Shown here piece after piece: positions 42,161 to 50,949 of a stretch of DNA of 64,000 nucleotides. The position numbers and the translations under genes were made by a program. Position 1 is the stretch's first letter, and every line of letters starts with the position of its first letter. The DNA is from Achromobacter anxifer (GTDB taxonomy: Bacteria > Pseudomonadota > Gammaproteobacteria > Burkholderiales > Burkholderiaceae_B): NCBI RefSeq assembly GCF_903652925.1, contig NZ_CAHLAR010000012.1, forward strand, positions 62,001-126,000, written 5' to 3'. The notes under the pieces are model-generated. The model saw only the letters and a program-made list of their open reading frames with translations. It did not search any database and was not told the DNA's origin.

Positions 42161-43024
42161 ATGTACGCCACCTTGATCAGCGCGAGCGACCTGCACCGCC
42201 TGTTGACGCAACCGCGACGCGACGACGTCGTGGTACTGGATTGCGGCTTTGACCTGACCGACGCGCAAGCGGGACGGCGCCACCATGACGCCGGCCATAT
42301 CCCAAGCGCGGCCTACGTGCATCTGGACGACACGTTGAGCGGCGTCAAGAGCGGCGCCAACGGCCGCCACCCCTTGCCCGACCGCGCCGGTTTCGCGCGC
42401 TCGATGGCGGTGCTGGGCGTCGGCCGCCAGACGCAGGTGGTTGCCTATGACAATGCGGGCGGCATGTTTGCCGCGCGCCTGTGGTGGCTGCTGCGCTGGA
42501 TCGGACATGAGGCCGTGGCGGTGCTGGACGGCGGCCAAGGCGCGTGGACCACCGCAGGCTATCCGCTGACCTCCGACCCCGCCTTGCAGCGCCCGGCCGG
42601 CGACCTGCCGGTTCGCGACAGCCTGCAGCGCACGCTGGACTATGCGCAGCTGCGACAGGCCCTCGAAACAGGCGATTGCCTGGTGCTGGATGCGCGCTCG
42701 CCCGACCGCTATCGCGGTGAAAACGAAACGCTGGACCGGATGGGCGGTCATATCCCCGGCGCTCGCAACCGGTTCTTTCGCGACAACCTGGGACCCGACG
42801 GGCGCTTTCTGGCGCCTGCCCGACTGCGCGAGGCATTCGCGTCCCACTTGAACGGCCGCGCGCCGGCCGATGTCGTCAACCAATGCGGTTCCGGGGTGAC
42901 GGCATGCCACAATTTGCTGGCCATGGAGGTCGCAGGATTGAAGGAAGCGGCCCTGTACCCCGGCTCGTGGAGCGAATGGAGCGCCCAACCTGGCGCCCCG
43001 GTCGCCACCGGCCCCAATGCGTAA
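42161..43024 (+). CDS. sseA: Mercaptopyruvate/thiosulfate sulfurtransferase (tandem rhodanese)
   Basis: This 287-residue protein has two rhodanese domains. The N-terminal one (residues about 5-135) lacks a catalytic Cys. The C-terminal one carries the active Cys242 in NQCGSGVTACH; the CGSGVTA loop is the 3-mercaptopyruvate sulfurtransferase type. It moves sulfur from mercaptopyruvate or thiosulfate to a thiol, cyanide or protein acceptor. A GGGAG site precedes the ATG. In this operon it sits directly before a molybdopterin enzyme, which often needs a sulfurated or otherwise delivered cofactor, so a maturation role is possible. Confidence 0.87.
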   Translation: MYATLISASDLHRLLTQPRRDDVVVLDCGFDLTDAQAGRRHHDAGHIPSAAYVHLDDTLSGVKSGANGRHPLPDRAGFARSMAVLGVGRQTQVVAYDNAGGMFAARLWWLLRWIGHEAVAVLDGGQGAWTTAGYPLTSDPALQRPAGDLPVRDSLQRTLDYAQLRQALETGDCLVLDARSPDRYRGENETLDRMGGHIPGARNRFFRDNLGPDGRFLAPARLREAFASHLNGRAPADVVNQCGSGVTACHNLLAMEVAGLKEAALYPGSWSEWSAQPGAPVATGPNA

Positions 43025-43030
43025 ACCGTG

Positions 43031-45367
43031 ATGAACGCCCCCACCACTTCGCCCGACCGTCCCGACACCCCCTCCAAACCGCATAGCGCGCACTGGGGAG
43101 TTTTTTCCGCCGCCTGGAAAGATGGCGTGTTGAACGTGCAACCGCACCCCCGCGACCCCGACCCCAATCCGCTCATCCAGAACTTCACCAACGCGCTGGA
43201 CCACCCCGTGCGCGTTACCGCGCCGATGGTGCGGCGCGGCTGGCTGGAACGGGGGCCGGGGCCGGACGCCAGCCGGGAACGCGACGGCTATGTGCAAGTC
43301 GGCTGGGACGAAGCGCTGGACCTGCTTGCCGCGGAGCTGCAACGCGTCAAGAACGCGCATGGCGCACAAGCCGTGTTCGGCGGCTCATATGGCTGGTCCA
43401 GTGCGGGCCGCTTCCATCACGCGCAAAGCCAGGTGCATCGATTCCTGAACACCGCGCTGGGCGGCTACGTGCGATCGGTCAACAGCTACAGCGCGGGCGC
43501 ATCGGCCGTGATCCTGCCTCATGTCCTGGGCAGCATGGACGATGTGGCCCGGCGCAACGTCACCTGGGAGCAGATCGTTGCCCACACGGACGTGGTGTTG
43601 GCCTTTGGCGGCATGGCGCTGAAGAATTCGCGCGTGGCCAGCGGCGGGATCAGCCGCCACATCGAGCGTGAATCGATGCGCCAGGCGGCGGCGCGCGGCT
43701 GCCGCTTTATCAACATCAGCCCCTTGGCCAGCGACTTTCCCCTGGATGCCCATGCCGAGTGGGTGCAGGCTGTGCCCGGCACAGACGTTGCGCTGATGCT
43801 GGCGCTGGTGCATGAGCTGGTCATCAACGACTGGCACGACAAGGCATTCCTGGCCGAGTTCTGCGAGGGCTGGGATGAGTTCGAAGCATACCTGCTGGGC
43901 CGTGTCGACGGGCATGCAAAGAATGCGGGCTGGGCCTCGGCGCTTTGCGGCCTGCCCGCCTCAAAGATTGTCGAGATGGCGCGCAGGCTGCCCGGCAAAC
44001 GCGTGCTGGTGACGGTGGCCCATTCGTTGCAGCGCGCCGAACATGGCGAACAGCCCGTTTGGATGGCCGCCGTGCTGGCGGCGGCGCTGGGCCAACTGGG
44101 CTTGCCCGGCGGCGGCTACGCCTACGCGCTGGGCACCTTGGCCCATTATGGCAAGCGCAGCAATGCGGTGCCCGTGGCCTCGTTGCCGCAGGGCGTGAAC
44201 GGGGTCAAGGACTTCATCCCAGTCGCGCGCATTGCCGACATGCTGCTGCATCCCGGCCAGCCCTTTGACTACAACGGCAAGCGCATGCGGTATCCGCATA
44301 TCCGGCTGGCATACTGGGCAGGTGGCAATCCATTTCATCATCACCAGGACCTGAAGCGCCTGACACAGGCCTTCGCCACGCTGGACACTTTCGTCGTCCA
44401 TGAAATCGGCTGGACGGCCACCGCGCGCCATGCCGACATCGTGCTGCCCTGCACGATGACACTGGAGCGCGAGGACATCGGCGGCGCGCCCACGGATCCG
44501 CTGCTGGTGGCGATGCACCGCATTGCCGCGCCCAATGGGCAGGCGCGCGACGACTACGATATCTTCGCCGACCTGTCCGAGCGCCTGGGCGCGCGCGCGG
44601 CCTTCACCGAAGGCCGCAACAGCGGCGAATGGCTGCGCCATCTTTACGAGAAGACGCGCGCCGCCCTGCAGGAGAAAGGCCTGGACGCGCCCAGCTTCGA
44701 CGCCTTCTGGGAACGCGGAGAACTGGTCTTGCCGCAACAAGACGACGACGGCGGCATCCTGCGCGCGTTTCGCAACGACCCGGCCGGCAAGCCCCTGCCC
44801 ACCCCCTCCGGCAAGGTGCAGATCAGTTCGGAAACGATCGCCGGCTTCGGCTATGCGGATTGCCCCGGCCACCCTGCATGGCTGCCTCCCCGATATGCGC
44901 CCACGGCAAGACACCCCCTGTACCTGGTGGCCAACCAGCCGGCCACGCGTCTGCACAGCCAGTTCGACTTCGGCGCGCACAGCGTGTCACAAAAGCGGCA
45001 AGGACGCGAGGTATGCACGCTGCACCCGCAGGATGCCGCCGCGCGCGGAATCGCCGAGGGCGATATCGTGCGGCTGTTCAACGAACGCGGCGCCTGCCTG
45101 GCAAGCGCCGCCCTCAGCACCGGCATCATGCAAGGCGTGGCGCAACTGCCCACCGGCGCCTGGTACGACCCGGTGCACGACGCCGACGGCAACGTCACGC
45201 TGTGCGGCCACGGCAACCCCAACATCCTGACGCGCGATGTCGGCACATCCTCGTTGGCGCAAGGATGCAGCGGGCAACTGACGACCATACAGATCGAACG
45301 CCATGACGGCGTCTTGCCGGCGATCCGGACGTTCGAGGCGCCGCAGCCCCTGCGCATTTCGACATAG
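43031..45367 (+). CDS. BisC/TorZ-like molybdopterin oxidoreductase
   Basis: This 778-residue enzyme is of the DMSO-reductase family and lacks an N-terminal [4Fe-4S] Cys cluster and a TAT leader. That matches the cytoplasmic biotin/methionine sulfoxide reductase (BisC) branch. The Mo-coordinating Ser is expected in YGWSSAGRFHHAQSQ near residue 120. The cofactor-binding domain at the end includes NQPATRLHSQFDFG and a GACLASAALS segment. It may reduce a sulfoxide or N-oxide. The ATG at 43031 or a GTG three bases earlier can start it, 6 bp after the sulfurtransferase stop. It is the last gene of the operon. Confidence 0.88.
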   Translation: MNAPTTSPDRPDTPSKPHSAHWGVFSAAWKDGVLNVQPHPRDPDPNPLIQNFTNALDHPVRVTAPMVRRGWLERGPGPDASRERDGYVQVGWDEALDLLAAELQRVKNAHGAQAVFGGSYGWSSAGRFHHAQSQVHRFLNTALGGYVRSVNSYSAGASAVILPHVLGSMDDVARRNVTWEQIVAHTDVVLAFGGMALKNSRVASGGISRHIERESMRQAAARGCRFINISPLASDFPLDAHAEWVQAVPGTDVALMLALVHELVINDWHDKAFLAEFCEGWDEFEAYLLGRVDGHAKNAGWASALCGLPASKIVEMARRLPGKRVLVTVAHSLQRAEHGEQPVWMAAVLAAALGQLGLPGGGYAYALGTLAHYGKRSNAVPVASLPQGVNGVKDFIPVARIADMLLHPGQPFDYNGKRMRYPHIRLAYWAGGNPFHHHQDLKRLTQAFATLDTFVVHEIGWTATARHADIVLPCTMTLEREDIGGAPTDPLLVAMHRIAAPNGQARDDYDIFADLSERLGARAAFTEGRNSGEWLRHLYEKTRAALQEKGLDAPSFDAFWERGELVLPQQDDDGGILRAFRNDPAGKPLPTPSGKVQISSETIAGFGYADCPGHPAWLPPRYAPTARHPLYLVANQPATRLHSQFDFGAHSVSQKRQGREVCTLHPQDAAARGIAEGDIVRLFNERGACLASAALSTGIMQGVAQLPTGAWYDPVHDADGNVTLCGHGNPNILTRDVGTSSLAQGCSGQLTTIQIERHDGVLPAIRTFEAPQPLRIST

Positions 45368-45369
45368 CA

Positions 45370-45386
45370 AAGGCGCTCGACGCCTT
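45370..45386 (+). terminator. Short hairpin after the Mo-oxidoreductase gene
   Basis: AAGGCG (45370-45375) pairs with CGCCTT (45381-45386) around CTCGA, followed by GGGGTTT. The stem is short and the T-tract weak, so this is a weak terminator at best. Confidence 0.35.
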
Positions 45387-45457
45387 GGGGTTTCCCGCGG
45401 CAATGAACCCGCAAGGCATGGCGGCATGCGCGACGGCGCGCGCTTGCCGCCGTGGTC

Positions 45458-46231
45458 TCAGGGCCGGCGTGCGTAACCGGCTGCCAGCGCGAGCTCGACC
45501 CGTTCGGCGTATCGCTGCATGATGGCCGCCAGCGCCGCGAGATTCTTGGACTTCAAGCGCTGCAACGGCCCCGTTACGCCCAGGCTGTAGATCACGCCCA
45601 GGTGCGGCAGATTTACCGGCACGCCTAGCGCCGCCAGGCCCTCGTCGATTTCCCCGATGCAAGTTGCATAGCCTTGCCGGCGGACCTGGGCGTACTCCTC
45701 CCTGATGCGGCCACTGTCCACACACGTATGCGCGGTAAGGCGCGGCAGCGGCTCGGCCAGCGCGGCATCGATGACCGCGGGCGCCTGGAACGCAAGAATC
45801 GCTTTGGCCGATGCGGCGGCATGCGGCGCCATGCCCTTGCCGGGCAGCACGAATCCGCGCCAGGGCGTATCGGGCGCTTCCATCAGCACGGACGACACCT
45901 GGTGGCCGCTATGCAGCTTCGCCAGGTAGCAGGTTTCGTCGGTCTCGGCCGCCAGGTCCGCCAGGTGCGGACGCACTGCCGCGCCGATCCATTCGGTGTC
46001 CGCGCTGGCGTATGCCAGCCGCTTCACTCGCGCGCCCAGCACATAAGTGCTTGCGGCCAGATCCACCAACTGCGAGTCCTGCATGGTGCCCAACAGACGA
46101 TGCGCACTGGTCTTGGGCAGCGCCAGCATGCGCGCGATTTCCGTGAGGGCAAGGCCATCGGGAAAGGAGGCGAGCAGTTCGAGGATGCGGGTGTAGCGCT
46201 CTAGCGGGGGGAGTTTGGAATCTTGGCTCAT
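45458..46231 (-). CDS. IclR-family transcriptional regulator
   Basis: This 257-residue regulator has an N-terminal winged HTH (ERYTRILELLASFPDGLALTEIARMLALPKTSAHRLLGTM, about residues 11-50) and an IclR effector domain with DETCYLAKLHSGHQVSSVLM near 108 and PHAAASAKAILAF near 149. GGAG precedes the ATG at 46229-46231. It is divergent from a Liv-type transport operon; the direct repeats at 46321-46357 are its probable sites. The effector may be the substrate of that operon. Confidence 0.92.
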   Translation of the reverse strand: MSQDSKLPPLERYTRILELLASFPDGLALTEIARMLALPKTSAHRLLGTMQDSQLVDLAASTYVLGARVKRLAYASADTEWIGAAVRPHLADLAAETDETCYLAKLHSGHQVSSVLMEAPDTPWRGFVLPGKGMAPHAAASAKAILAFQAPAVIDAALAEPLPRLTAHTCVDSGRIREEYAQVRRQGYATCIGEIDEGLAALGVPVNLPHLGVIYSLGVTGPLQRLKSKNLAALAAIMQRYAERVELALAAGYARRP

Positions 46232-46320
46232 AGGCGCTCCTTGGACGCGGATTGTAGGGCGGCCGAACGCCCATGCCGGGAAAACCCGGTCTTGCTGCCC
46301 AGGCCGGCTATTTTTTATTA

Positions 46321-46357
46321 TACCGAAAAAAGGAACGTTGTACCGATTTTCGGAACG
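46321..46357. promoter_or_regulatory. Twin 17-bp direct repeats, candidate IclR operator
   Basis: TACCGAaaaaaGGAACG (46321-46337) and TACCGAttttcGGAACG (46341-46357) share both 6-bp ends with a 5-bp spacer and are exactly 20 bp apart, two helical turns. They lie in the divergent gap between the IclR gene and the liv operon, about 90-115 bp from either start. The arrangement is typical of two regulator dimers binding side by side. Confidence 0.7.
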
Positions 46358-46361
46358 ACGA

Positions 46362-46380
46362 CTCAGCCATAAAGGCTGAG
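46362..46380 (+). other. Hairpin in the liv operon leader
   Basis: CTCAGCC (46362-46368) pairs with GGCTGAG (46374-46380) around ATAAA. It lies 62 bp before the livK-like start. It could stabilise the leader mRNA or be part of the promoter; no T-tract follows. Confidence 0.4.
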
Positions 46381-46442
46381 CGACCAAAACCCTGGGGAAA
46401 GCCGCCCCGCCTTCAACGTTGATCGTTACAGGAGCGCAGCAC

Positions 46443-47585
46443 ATGTCCGTCAAAAACATCCTCACCTTCGCCCGCCGCGTAATACCGGCCATCGCCCTGG
46501 CTGGCCTTGCCAGCGCGGCCAGCGCCCAGAACGTGGTCGTAGGCGCCACCGTGCCCCTCACCGGCCCCTTGTCGCTGACCGGCAAGCAGTACTTCAACTC
46601 TCTCAAGCTGGCCGAGGACGACATCAACAAGGCGGGCGGCCTGCAAGGAAAGCCGGTCAAGTTCGTTTTCGAGGATGCCCAGGCTTCCAATGGCACCGCT
46701 GTGAACGCCTATGTGAAGCTGGCGCAGGAGAACAAGCCCGCCTTCACCTTTCTCACCAGCTACAGCACCCAGAACATGGCCGTCGCGCCGGAAGTGGCAA
46801 AGGCCGGCATTCCCGCGATGTACGCCGGCGGCGCCGACGCGGTCGCGGATCTGCGCAATCCCTGGATGTTCCGCATCCGCCCGCAAGACAGCACGGCAGC
46901 CATCGCCATGGCGCGATTCGTCAAGGACGAGCTCAAGCTGTCCAAGCCCGGCATCCTCTACATCCAGAACGATTTCGGCCAGGGTGGCGCCAACGCGGCT
47001 GCGGCCTTCCTGAAGGACCAGGGCATCACGCCCGTCGGCACGGAAGCCTATGGCCAGAACGACAAGGACATGTCGGCGCAGATCCTCAGCCTGAAGAACA
47101 AGGGCGCCGACGTCATCCTGGCTTTCGTCTACCCCCAGGACGGCGCGATGGTGCTGCGCCAGATCAAGATGCTCGGCCTGAAGCAGCCCGTGGTGGCCTC
47201 GTCGGCCGCCTTTGTCCCCGCGGCGATGCAACTGCTGTCGGCATCCGACCTGGACAACGTCTGGGGCGTGATCGACACCTACCTGCCCGCGACGGACAAA
47301 GGCAAGAATTACGCCGAACGCTTCAAGCAGCGCTTCTCGATGGACGCCGATCCCTACGGCGCCGCTTACTACGACGGCGCCATGCTGATGGCCCAGGCCA
47401 TCAATGCCGTCGGCGCCGATCCGCAAAAGCTCCAGGCCTATCTCAAGGACCTCAAAGGCTACCAGGGCGTTTCGCACGTCTACAGCTTCGATGCCAAAGG
47501 CAACGGCGTGCACGATGTCGCCATCGTGAAGTTCGCCAAGGGCGGCAAGGACATGCAGTTCATCAGCACCATCAAGGTCGACTGA
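46443..47585 (+). CDS. livK: Branched-chain amino-acid-type ABC transporter substrate-binding protein
   Basis: This 380-residue periplasmic type I binding protein of the Leu/Ile/Val group has a signal peptide (residues 1-28, IALAGLASAASAQ). VVVGATVPLTGPLSLTGKQYFNSLKLAEDDINKAGG is the conserved N-terminal lobe, and DFGQGGANAAAAFLKDQG lies near 180. AGGAG precedes the ATG. The family also binds amides, urea and aromatic or cyclic compounds, and the neighbours suggest a cyclic ureide or lactam-like ligand. First gene of the liv-aminotransferase-hyuAB operon. Confidence 0.92.
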   Translation: MSVKNILTFARRVIPAIALAGLASAASAQNVVVGATVPLTGPLSLTGKQYFNSLKLAEDDINKAGGLQGKPVKFVFEDAQASNGTAVNAYVKLAQENKPAFTFLTSYSTQNMAVAPEVAKAGIPAMYAGGADAVADLRNPWMFRIRPQDSTAAIAMARFVKDELKLSKPGILYIQNDFGQGGANAAAAFLKDQGITPVGTEAYGQNDKDMSAQILSLKNKGADVILAFVYPQDGAMVLRQIKMLGLKQPVVASSAAFVPAAMQLLSASDLDNVWGVIDTYLPATDKGKNYAERFKQRFSMDADPYGAAYYDGAMLMAQAINAVGADPQKLQAYLKDLKGYQGVSHVYSFDAKGNGVHDVAIVKFAKGGKDMQFISTIKVD

Positions 47586-47613
47586 GCATGACGCGCGCCA
47601 CAAGGGGAATTCC

Positions 47614-48489
47614 ATGCAGGAAATGATCCAACTGCTGGTCAACGGCGTCGCGCTCGGCAGCGTCTACGCCCTGGCCGCGCTGGGCTTCGTCATCGTGTAT
47701 TCGGCCACCAGCGTGGTGAACTTCGCCGCCGGCCAGTTCGTCATGCTGGGCACCTTCTTCGGGGTCAGCACCATCATCCAGGCGCAATGGCCCGCGGCCC
47801 TGGCTTATCCGGCCGCGATCGCGATGATGGCGGCCTTCGGCCTGCTCTTCTATGCCCTGGTTCACCTGCCGCTGCAGAACCGACCAGTCGTGACGGTCAT
47901 CATCGGCACGGTCGCCGCCGGCATCGCCATGCAGAACGGCGCCCTGCTGGTCTGGGACGCCTGGCCCTTCCGCATGCCCTCGCCTTTCGGCGACGGCACG
48001 GTCAGCCTGGCCGGCGGCGTCATCACGGTGCATGCCCTGGCCACCATCGTCATCACGCTGCTACTGATCGCCGGACTCTACGCGCTGCTGCACCGCACCT
48101 CCATCGGCCGTTCGATGCGGGCGGTGGCGCAGGACGTCGAAACCGCCAGGCTGATGGGCTTGCCGGTGCGCCTGCTGCTGGGATTTGCCTGGCTGCTGGC
48201 TGCCGTCTTCGCGGGCTTTGCCGGCCTGCTGGTGGGACCCATGTGGTTCGCCGACGTCAACATGGGCGATGCCGTCGCGCTCAAGGCTTTCGCCGCCACC
48301 ATCATCGGCGGATTCGGCAGCGTGCCCGGTGCAATCGCGGGCGGACTGGTCGTAGGCCTGATCGAAATCCTCGGCGCGGCGTACCTGTCCTCCACCTACA
48401 AGGACCTGCTGGCCTTTGGAATCATGATTCTCTTCCTGCTGCTGCGGCCGCAGGGCATCTTCGGCGAACGCATCGCCGATCGGGGCTGA
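47614..48489 (+). CDS. livH: Branched-chain-type ABC transporter permease LivH
   Basis: This 291-residue inner-membrane permease starts LLVNGVALGSVYALAALGFVIVYSATSVVNFAAGQFVMLG, the LivH signature. It has about eight hydrophobic segments, and VGLIEILGAAYLSS and FGIMILFLLLRPQGIFG at the end. It pairs with LivM to form the channel. It is 28 bp after livK, and livM follows 2 bp later, so the operon is tightly packed. Confidence 0.93.
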   Translation: MQEMIQLLVNGVALGSVYALAALGFVIVYSATSVVNFAAGQFVMLGTFFGVSTIIQAQWPAALAYPAAIAMMAAFGLLFYALVHLPLQNRPVVTVIIGTVAAGIAMQNGALLVWDAWPFRMPSPFGDGTVSLAGGVITVHALATIVITLLLIAGLYALLHRTSIGRSMRAVAQDVETARLMGLPVRLLLGFAWLLAAVFAGFAGLLVGPMWFADVNMGDAVALKAFAATIIGGFGSVPGAIAGGLVVGLIEILGAAYLSSTYKDLLAFGIMILFLLLRPQGIFGERIADRG

Positions 48490-48491
48490 CC

Positions 48492-49472
48492 ATGAAACGA
48501 TCCCATCTGCTCTACGGCCTGGCTGTCGTGGCGCTGGCCGCCGCCTTGCCGCTCTTTACGCAGGGCTACGGCAACCGCCTTGCCAATACCGCCGTCATCT
48601 CGGCCATCGCCGTCATCGGCTTGAACTTCGTGTTCGGCTACGCCGGCCTCATCTCGCTCGCGCATGCGGCCTTCATGGGCGTGGCCGCCTACCTGGTTGC
48701 CGTGCTGACCACGTCCCACGGCTGGAATCCCTGGCTGGCGGCGCTGCTCGCCATCGCGGCCACCTGCCTGATCGCCTATGTCACCGGCCGCATCCTGCTG
48801 CGCCTGAAGGGACATTACCTGGCGCTGGCGACCCTGGGACTGAACGTTAGCTTCACCATCGTCGTATCCAACTGGATCGACATCACGGGAGGAACCAATG
48901 GCATATCCGGCATTGCGCCGCTTGCGCTCGGAACGATCCCGCTCGACAGCGAAGCCAGCTTCTACCTGTTCTCGCTGGCGGTCCTGACCTTGCTCGCGCT
49001 GTTGGCCGCCCGCATCCGCCATTCCCACGCGGGCCGCACGCTGATGGCGGTGCGCGACGACGAACTGGCCTCCGCCATGACCGGCCTGCCGGTCACCGAG
49101 GTCAAGGTCGCCGCCTTCACGCTGGGCGCCGCCTACGCGGGGGTGGCTGGCTGCCTGTTCGCCTTCCACATCCGCTTTGTTTCTCCCGAGGACTTCAACT
49201 TCTCCCACTCCATCATCTACCTGGCCATGCTGGTCGTGGGTGGAGAAGGCAGCATCGTCGGCGCGATCCTGGGCGCGGTAAGCGTGACCCTGCTGCCCGA
49301 ACTGCTGCGCGGCGTTGGCAACGCCTATCTGCTGGTTTTCGGCATTCTGGTGCTGGCCATCCTGATCGTGCTGCCCCGCGGCCTGATCAGCCTGATCGAC
49401 CCGGCCACCTACCGGCGGCGCGCCAAGCGCGGCAGCCGCCGCGGCGTGGTCCATGGAGGCAGCCTGTCATGA
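48492..49472 (+). CDS. livM: Branched-chain-type ABC transporter permease LivM
   Basis: This 326-residue permease has the LivM features IAVIGLNFVFGYAGLISLAHAAFMGVAAYL near the start, GHYLALATLGLNV mid-protein and FGILVLAILIVLPRGLI at the C-terminus. It starts 2 bp after livH, with ATG at 48492. Its stop overlaps the livG start (ATGA), showing translational coupling. It is membrane-bound and forms the transport pore with LivH. Confidence 0.93.
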   Translation: MKRSHLLYGLAVVALAAALPLFTQGYGNRLANTAVISAIAVIGLNFVFGYAGLISLAHAAFMGVAAYLVAVLTTSHGWNPWLAALLAIAATCLIAYVTGRILLRLKGHYLALATLGLNVSFTIVVSNWIDITGGTNGISGIAPLALGTIPLDSEASFYLFSLAVLTLLALLAARIRHSHAGRTLMAVRDDELASAMTGLPVTEVKVAAFTLGAAYAGVAGCLFAFHIRFVSPEDFNFSHSIIYLAMLVVGGEGSIVGAILGAVSVTLLPELLRGVGNAYLLVFGILVLAILIVLPRGLISLIDPATYRRRAKRGSRRGVVHGGSLS

Positions 49473-50248
49473 GCCTCATGCAAGTACGGAACATCAGCAA
49501 GCATTATGGCGGCGTACAGGCGCTGTCGGACGTCAGCCTGGAGATCGGCGCCAACCAGTTCTACGCCATCATCGGCCCGAACGGCGCCGGCAAGAGCACC
49601 TTGCTCAATGTGATGACAGGCCTGGTTCCGCCCACGTCCGGCCAGGTCAGCTTCGACGGAAAGGTGCTGACGGGACTGCCCACGCACGCGATCATCCACG
49701 CGGGCATAGGCCGCATATTTCAAAGCGGCCGCCTGTTCACGCGCCTCAGCGTCCTCGAAAACGTCATGCTGGGCGCCGCGATGCGGGACCCGCGCTCGCT
49801 GAGCGCGCTGCTGCTGCGGCCCAGGTCCACCCGGGAACGCGAGCGCGCCGCCCGTGAAGCCGCCTACGAAACCCTGCGCCAGTTCGACTTGCACACGCTT
49901 GCCGACCGCAGCATAGGTTCGCTTTCCTATGGCAACCGCCGCCTGGTCGAAATGGCCAGGGTCATGGTGGCCCGCCCCCGGCTGTTGCTGCTGGACGAAC
50001 CGGCGGCGGGCCTCAATTCCGGCGAGGTCGAGCAACTGATGGACCTGCTGCGGCGCCTGCGCGAACAGCATCGGCTGTCCGTCGTGCTGATCGAGCACAA
50101 CATGGGCATGGTGATGCGGCTGGCCGAGAACGTGGCAGTGCTCAACTTCGGCGCCAAGCTGGCCGAAGGCACGCCCGCTGAGGTGCAGTCCGATCCCGCT
50201 GTGCTCGAAGCCTATCTTGGAGGAGGCTACCAGCATGTTGCAGTGTAG
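49469..50248 (+). CDS. livG: ABC transporter ATP-binding protein LivG
   Basis: This 259-residue cytoplasmic ATPase has Walker A GPNGAGKSTL near residue 33, IGRIFQSGRLFTRLSVLENV (Q-loop) near 79, signature SYGNRRLVEMARVM near 150, Walker B LLLLDEPAAGLN and the H-loop in IEHNMGMVM. The LivG type is indicated by the conserved ENVMLGA and LNSGEVEQL blocks. It overlaps livM by 4 bp and livF by 14 bp. Confidence 0.94.
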   Translation: MSLMQVRNISKHYGGVQALSDVSLEIGANQFYAIIGPNGAGKSTLLNVMTGLVPPTSGQVSFDGKVLTGLPTHAIIHAGIGRIFQSGRLFTRLSVLENVMLGAAMRDPRSLSALLLRPRSTRERERAAREAAYETLRQFDLHTLADRSIGSLSYGNRRLVEMARVMVARPRLLLLDEPAAGLNSGEVEQLMDLLRRLREQHRLSVVLIEHNMGMVMRLAENVAVLNFGAKLAEGTPAEVQSDPAVLEAYLGGGYQHVAV

Positions 50249-50930
50249 AAACCTGGGCGCGGCCTACGGCGACATCGTGGCTTTGCGCGGCGTCGATCTC
50301 GACGTTCGCGCCGGCGAAGCCGTGGCGTTGATCGGCGTCAACGGCGCTGGAAAGACCACGCTCTTGCGAGCAATCTCCGGCTTGCTCCCCACGACGGGCG
50401 AACTGAATTTCGACGGCGGTTCCCTGGACGCCTTGCCGATCCAGCGCCGCGTAAAGGCGGGCATTGCCCATGTCCCGGAAGGCCGGCGGATATTTCCGGG
50501 CCTTACCGTGAAGGAGAACCTGGAAGTCGGCGGCTCGGTGCGCGGCGGCGGAACCCGGGACGACTTCGACCGCGTCTACGACCTGTTCCCGCGGCTGAAG
50601 GAACGGGCCGCCCAGCTGGGTTGGTCCCTGTCCGGCGGCGAACAGCAAATGCTGGCGATCGGCCGCGCCCTGATGGCGCGCCCCCGCCTGCTCCTGCTGG
50701 ATGAGCCGTCGCTCGGCCTGGCGCCGCGGCTGGCCGAAGAAGTCTATGCCCGCATCGCGCGCATCAATGAGGGCGGCATGACCGTCCTGCTGGTCGAGCA
50801 AAACACCGTGCTCGCGCTCGGCGTGGCCAACCGCGGCTATGTCATCGAGAACGGCAGCATCGTGCTGACCGACACCGCCGAGACGTTGCGTCTACACCCG
50901 CGGGTCCGGGATGCCTACCTGGGCCGCTAA
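50235..50930 (+). CDS. livF: ABC transporter ATP-binding protein LivF
   Basis: This 231-residue ATPase of the LivF type has Walker A GVNGAGKTTL near residue 35, VPEGRRIFPGLTVKENLEVG (Q-loop) near 86, signature LSGGEQQMLAIGRALM near 136, and Walker B LLLLDEPSLGLAP. AGGAGG lies upstream of the ATG at 50235, which is inside the end of livG. It hydrolyses ATP with LivG to drive import. Confidence 0.94.
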   Translation: MLQCRNLGAAYGDIVALRGVDLDVRAGEAVALIGVNGAGKTTLLRAISGLLPTTGELNFDGGSLDALPIQRRVKAGIAHVPEGRRIFPGLTVKENLEVGGSVRGGGTRDDFDRVYDLFPRLKERAAQLGWSLSGGEQQMLAIGRALMARPRLLLLDEPSLGLAPRLAEEVYARIARINEGGMTVLLVEQNTVLALGVANRGYVIENGSIVLTDTAETLRLHPRVRDAYLGR

Positions 50931-50949
50931 TTCCTGCTTGAGAGAAACC

